DNA of 64,000 nucleotides from Mercurialis annua (taxonomy: Eukaryota; Streptophyta; Magnoliopsida; Malpighiales; Euphorbiaceae). The position numbers and the translations under genes were made by a program. A model generated the notes under the pieces. That model did no database searches and had not been told where the DNA came from. It saw nothing but the letters and a program-made list of their open reading frames with translations. Shown piece by piece: positions 62,601 to 64,000 of the stretch. The stretch lies in contig NC_065574.1 of the NCBI RefSeq assembly GCF_937616625.2, positions 27,096,501 to 27,160,500 of the forward strand, in the 5' to 3' direction. Position 1 is the first letter of the stretch; every line of letters begins with the position of its first letter.

Positions 62601-64000
62601 AGTATGTCGTGTCTCAAGTCTCTTTAACACGTCGTTCCGATTACCTAAGAATGCGTCAAAAGTGACAATAGATACTAGTATGTCGCATCTCAAGTCTTTT
62701 TAGCGCGTAGTTCTGATTAACTAATCATGGTTAGGTTATATTATGCAAAGTGTGCTAGAAATGTGACGCTAGATTAGTATGTCGTGTCTCAAGTCTCTTT
62801 TATGCGTCGTTTTTATTACCATGCTTATGTCGCGTCACAAGTCTCTCAAACGAGTCGTTCCGATTACCTAATCATGGTTAGGTTATATTACGCAGAGAGT
62901 GCGTTAAAATTGACGGTAGAGTACTATGTCGCGTCACAAGACATTTTAACGCGTCGTTCTGATAATCTAAGCATGGTTTGGTTACATTACGCAAAGTGTG
63001 CGTGAAAAGTGACGCTAGATTAGATTGCCACGTCTCAAGTCTCTTTAGCGCGTCGTTTCGATTATCTTAGCAAGGTTATGTTATATTAAGCAAAGTGTTT
63101 GTGAAAAATGACGGTAGATTAGTATGTCACGTCTCAAGTCTCGTTAACGCGTCGTTTTAATTACCATGCTTATGTCACGTCACAAATCTCTCTAACGCGT
63201 CCAATTAGCTAAGCATTGCTAGGGTATATTGCGAAAAGTGTGCGTGAAAAGTGACGCTATATTAGTATGTCGCGTCTAAAGTCTCTTTAAGGCGTCGTTT
63301 CATTACCATTCATATGTCACATCACAAGTCTCTCTAATGAATCGTTCCAATCACCTAAGCATGGTTAGTTTATATTACGCAAAGTGTGCGTGAAAATTGA
63401 AATAGATTAGTATGTCGCGTCACAAGTCTTTTTGACGCGTCGTTCCGATTACCTAAGCATAGTTTGGTTAAATTACGCAAAGAGTGCGTAAAAGGTGATG
63501 CTAGATTAGTATTTCTTGTCTCATGTCTCTTTAATGCGTCGTTCCGATTACCTATACGCAAAGTGTGCGTTAAAAGTGACAATAGATTATTAGTATGTCG
63601 CGTCTCTAGTCTTTTTAACGCGTCGTATCAATTACCTAAGCATGGTTAGGTTTATTATGCAAAGTGTGCGTGAACAGTGACGCTAGATTAGTATGTAGCG
63701 TCTCAAGTGTCTTTAACCCGTCATTTTGATTACCACGCTTATGCCGCGTCACAAGTCTCTCTAACGCGTCGTTCTGATTACCTAAGCATGGTTAGGTTAT
63801 ATTACGCAAACTGTGCGTTAAAACTGATGCTAGATTAGTATGTCGCGTCTCAAGTCTCTTTAACACGTCGTTTTGATTACCATGCTTATGTCGCGTCACA
63901 AGTCTCTCTATCGCGTCGTTCCGATTACCTAAGCATTGTTAGTTTATATTATTCTGATTACCTAAGTATGGTTTTGGTATAGTACGCAAAGTGTGCGTGA
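56686..64000 (+). repeat. 9.67-kb tandem duplication in block 3, copy 2 (truncated)
   Basis: Begins at the join ACCATGCATGG, where a B unit (GATTACCATGCAT) passes directly into an A unit (GCATGGTTAGG), so the crossover lies in the shared ATGCATG. It runs off the window. The mirrored junction is present in the left palindrome arm near 34,699-34,701, so this duplication existed before the inverted duplication. Confidence 0.88.
59983..59987. other. 23-bp deletion site in the right palindrome arm
   Basis: The right arm reads CATCGTTAAGTTAAGTGACG. The left arm and the direct copy at about 51.0 kb have 23 further bases, beginning TATTACGC, between GTTAAGTTA and AGTGACG. The deleted segment covers the GCAAAGTGTGCG part of one A unit. 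It accounts for the only sizeable step in arm collinearity that I found. Confidence 0.85.

Larger units (their letters stand above)
41626..64000 (+). repeat. Satellite array block 3, forward orientation
   Basis: Forward-oriented A/B satellite that runs off the window. It has two parts. Positions 41,626-49,761 are the spacer between the arms of the large inverted repeat, with irregular units in the first 5 kb. Positions 49,762-64,000 are the right arm and are nearly identical to the reverse complement of 27,363-41,625. Unit order passes smoothly through 49,762, so the right arm sits in its native array and the abrupt join is on the left, at 41,625. No gene or mobile element is present. Confidence 0.97.
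49762..64000 (+). repeat. Large inverted repeat, right arm
   Basis: Reverse complement of 27,363-41,625, beginning at TAACGCGTTGTTTTGATTACC (49,762) and still matching at the last base of the window. It contains mirrored versions of the 1.7-kb repeats (for example landmarks at 52,342, 54,090 and 55,731) and of the tandem junction (56,686). It lacks 23 bp near 59,985 that the left arm has at 31,381-31,403. The direct copy at about 51,000 also keeps those bases, so the loss happened in the right arm. Confidence 0.96.

Noticed and set aside
1..64000. Dozens of open reading frames of 60-115 codons on both strands
   Set aside because: All are translations of the 99- and 48-bp units in different frames, they overlap on both strands, and they recur with the satellite. 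The consensus has stops in every frame. None matches a protein family I know or has a plausible gene structure.
1..64000. CRISPR array
   Set aside because: There are regular repeats, but the intervals between them are themselves repeats. No unique spacers, no leader and no cas genes are present.
1..64000. Telomeric repeat, because GGTTAGGTTA resembles tandem TTAGG
   Set aside because: The motif occurs once per A unit as part of the 99-bp consensus and is never itself tandemly repeated.
1..64000. CENP-B box
   Set aside because: The nearest string, TTTCGATTACCATGC, matches only the TTCG of the TTCG....A..CGGG consensus and lacks the required CGGG.
1..64000. Internal RNA polymerase III promoter (tRNA-like or SINE origin)
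   Set aside because: GTTTCGATTACC is within two mismatches of a B box, and GCAAAGTG about 60 bp before it weakly recalls an A box. But the A-box match is poor, most units have TTCCG instead of TTTCG, and there is no terminator run or tRNA-like fold.
27363..64000. Inverted terminal repeats of a giant transposon
   Set aside because: The arms are ordinary satellite units, the spacer holds no transposase or other gene, and I saw no terminal motif or target-site duplication at 41,625 or 49,762.

Overview
The whole 64-kb window is one satellite DNA array. I found no gene, no RNA gene, no mobile element and no stretch of more than a few tens of bases that is not recognisably part of the same repeat family. 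It is therefore almost certainly eukaryotic constitutive heterochromatin, such as a centromeric, pericentromeric or subtelomeric block. I do not recognise the satellite and cannot name the species. Many of its variants are C-to-T or G-to-A changes at CpG, which fits a genome with cytosine methylation but does not prove it.

The array is built from two related units. Unit A is 99 bp; three consecutive copies starting at 2158, 2257 and 2356 are each exactly 99 bp. Unit B is 48 bp (clean copy 9994-10041) and looks like A with an internal loss of about 51 bp. Both carry the MluI hexamer ACGCGT near their end. A is commoner than B by roughly 2-3 to 1, so the window holds about 750 units (an estimate from lengths, not a count). 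Both array ends run off the window.

Orientation divides the window into three blocks: forward (1 to about 13,370), reverse (about 13,367 to 41,625) and forward (41,626 to 64,000). The two switch points are sharp and lie inside units, with 2-4 bp shared at each join.

The most striking feature is a very large inverted repeat. Positions 27,363-41,625 mirror 49,762-64,000, so that left plus right coordinates equal 91,387, or 91,364/91,363 outside a 23-bp deletion. The arms are at least 14.2 kb, differ by about 1% in the stretches I compared by eye, and flank an 8.1-kb spacer. The inner end of the left arm is exactly the second orientation switch, and the right arm continues past the window end.

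Direct duplications are nested inside this. In the right block a unit of about 9.67 kb beginning near 47,012 is repeated from about 56,686. The left arm carries the mirror of that junction near 34,699, so the tandem duplication came before the inverted one. In the reverse block there are higher-order repeats of about 2.8-2.9 kb (20-26.9 kb) and 1.7 kb (26.9-31.3 kb, and again at 35.7-40.3 kb). The 1.7-kb form looks like the 2.8-kb form after a deletion of about 1.14 kb. Block 1 has its own partial duplication (1-2.8 kb against 5.1-8.5 kb). Parts of blocks 1 and 2 are older, more diverged inverted copies of each other.

Open reading frames of 60-115 codons occur on both strands only because 99 and 48 are both multiples of three. 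They are not genes, so no pathway or operon can be described.
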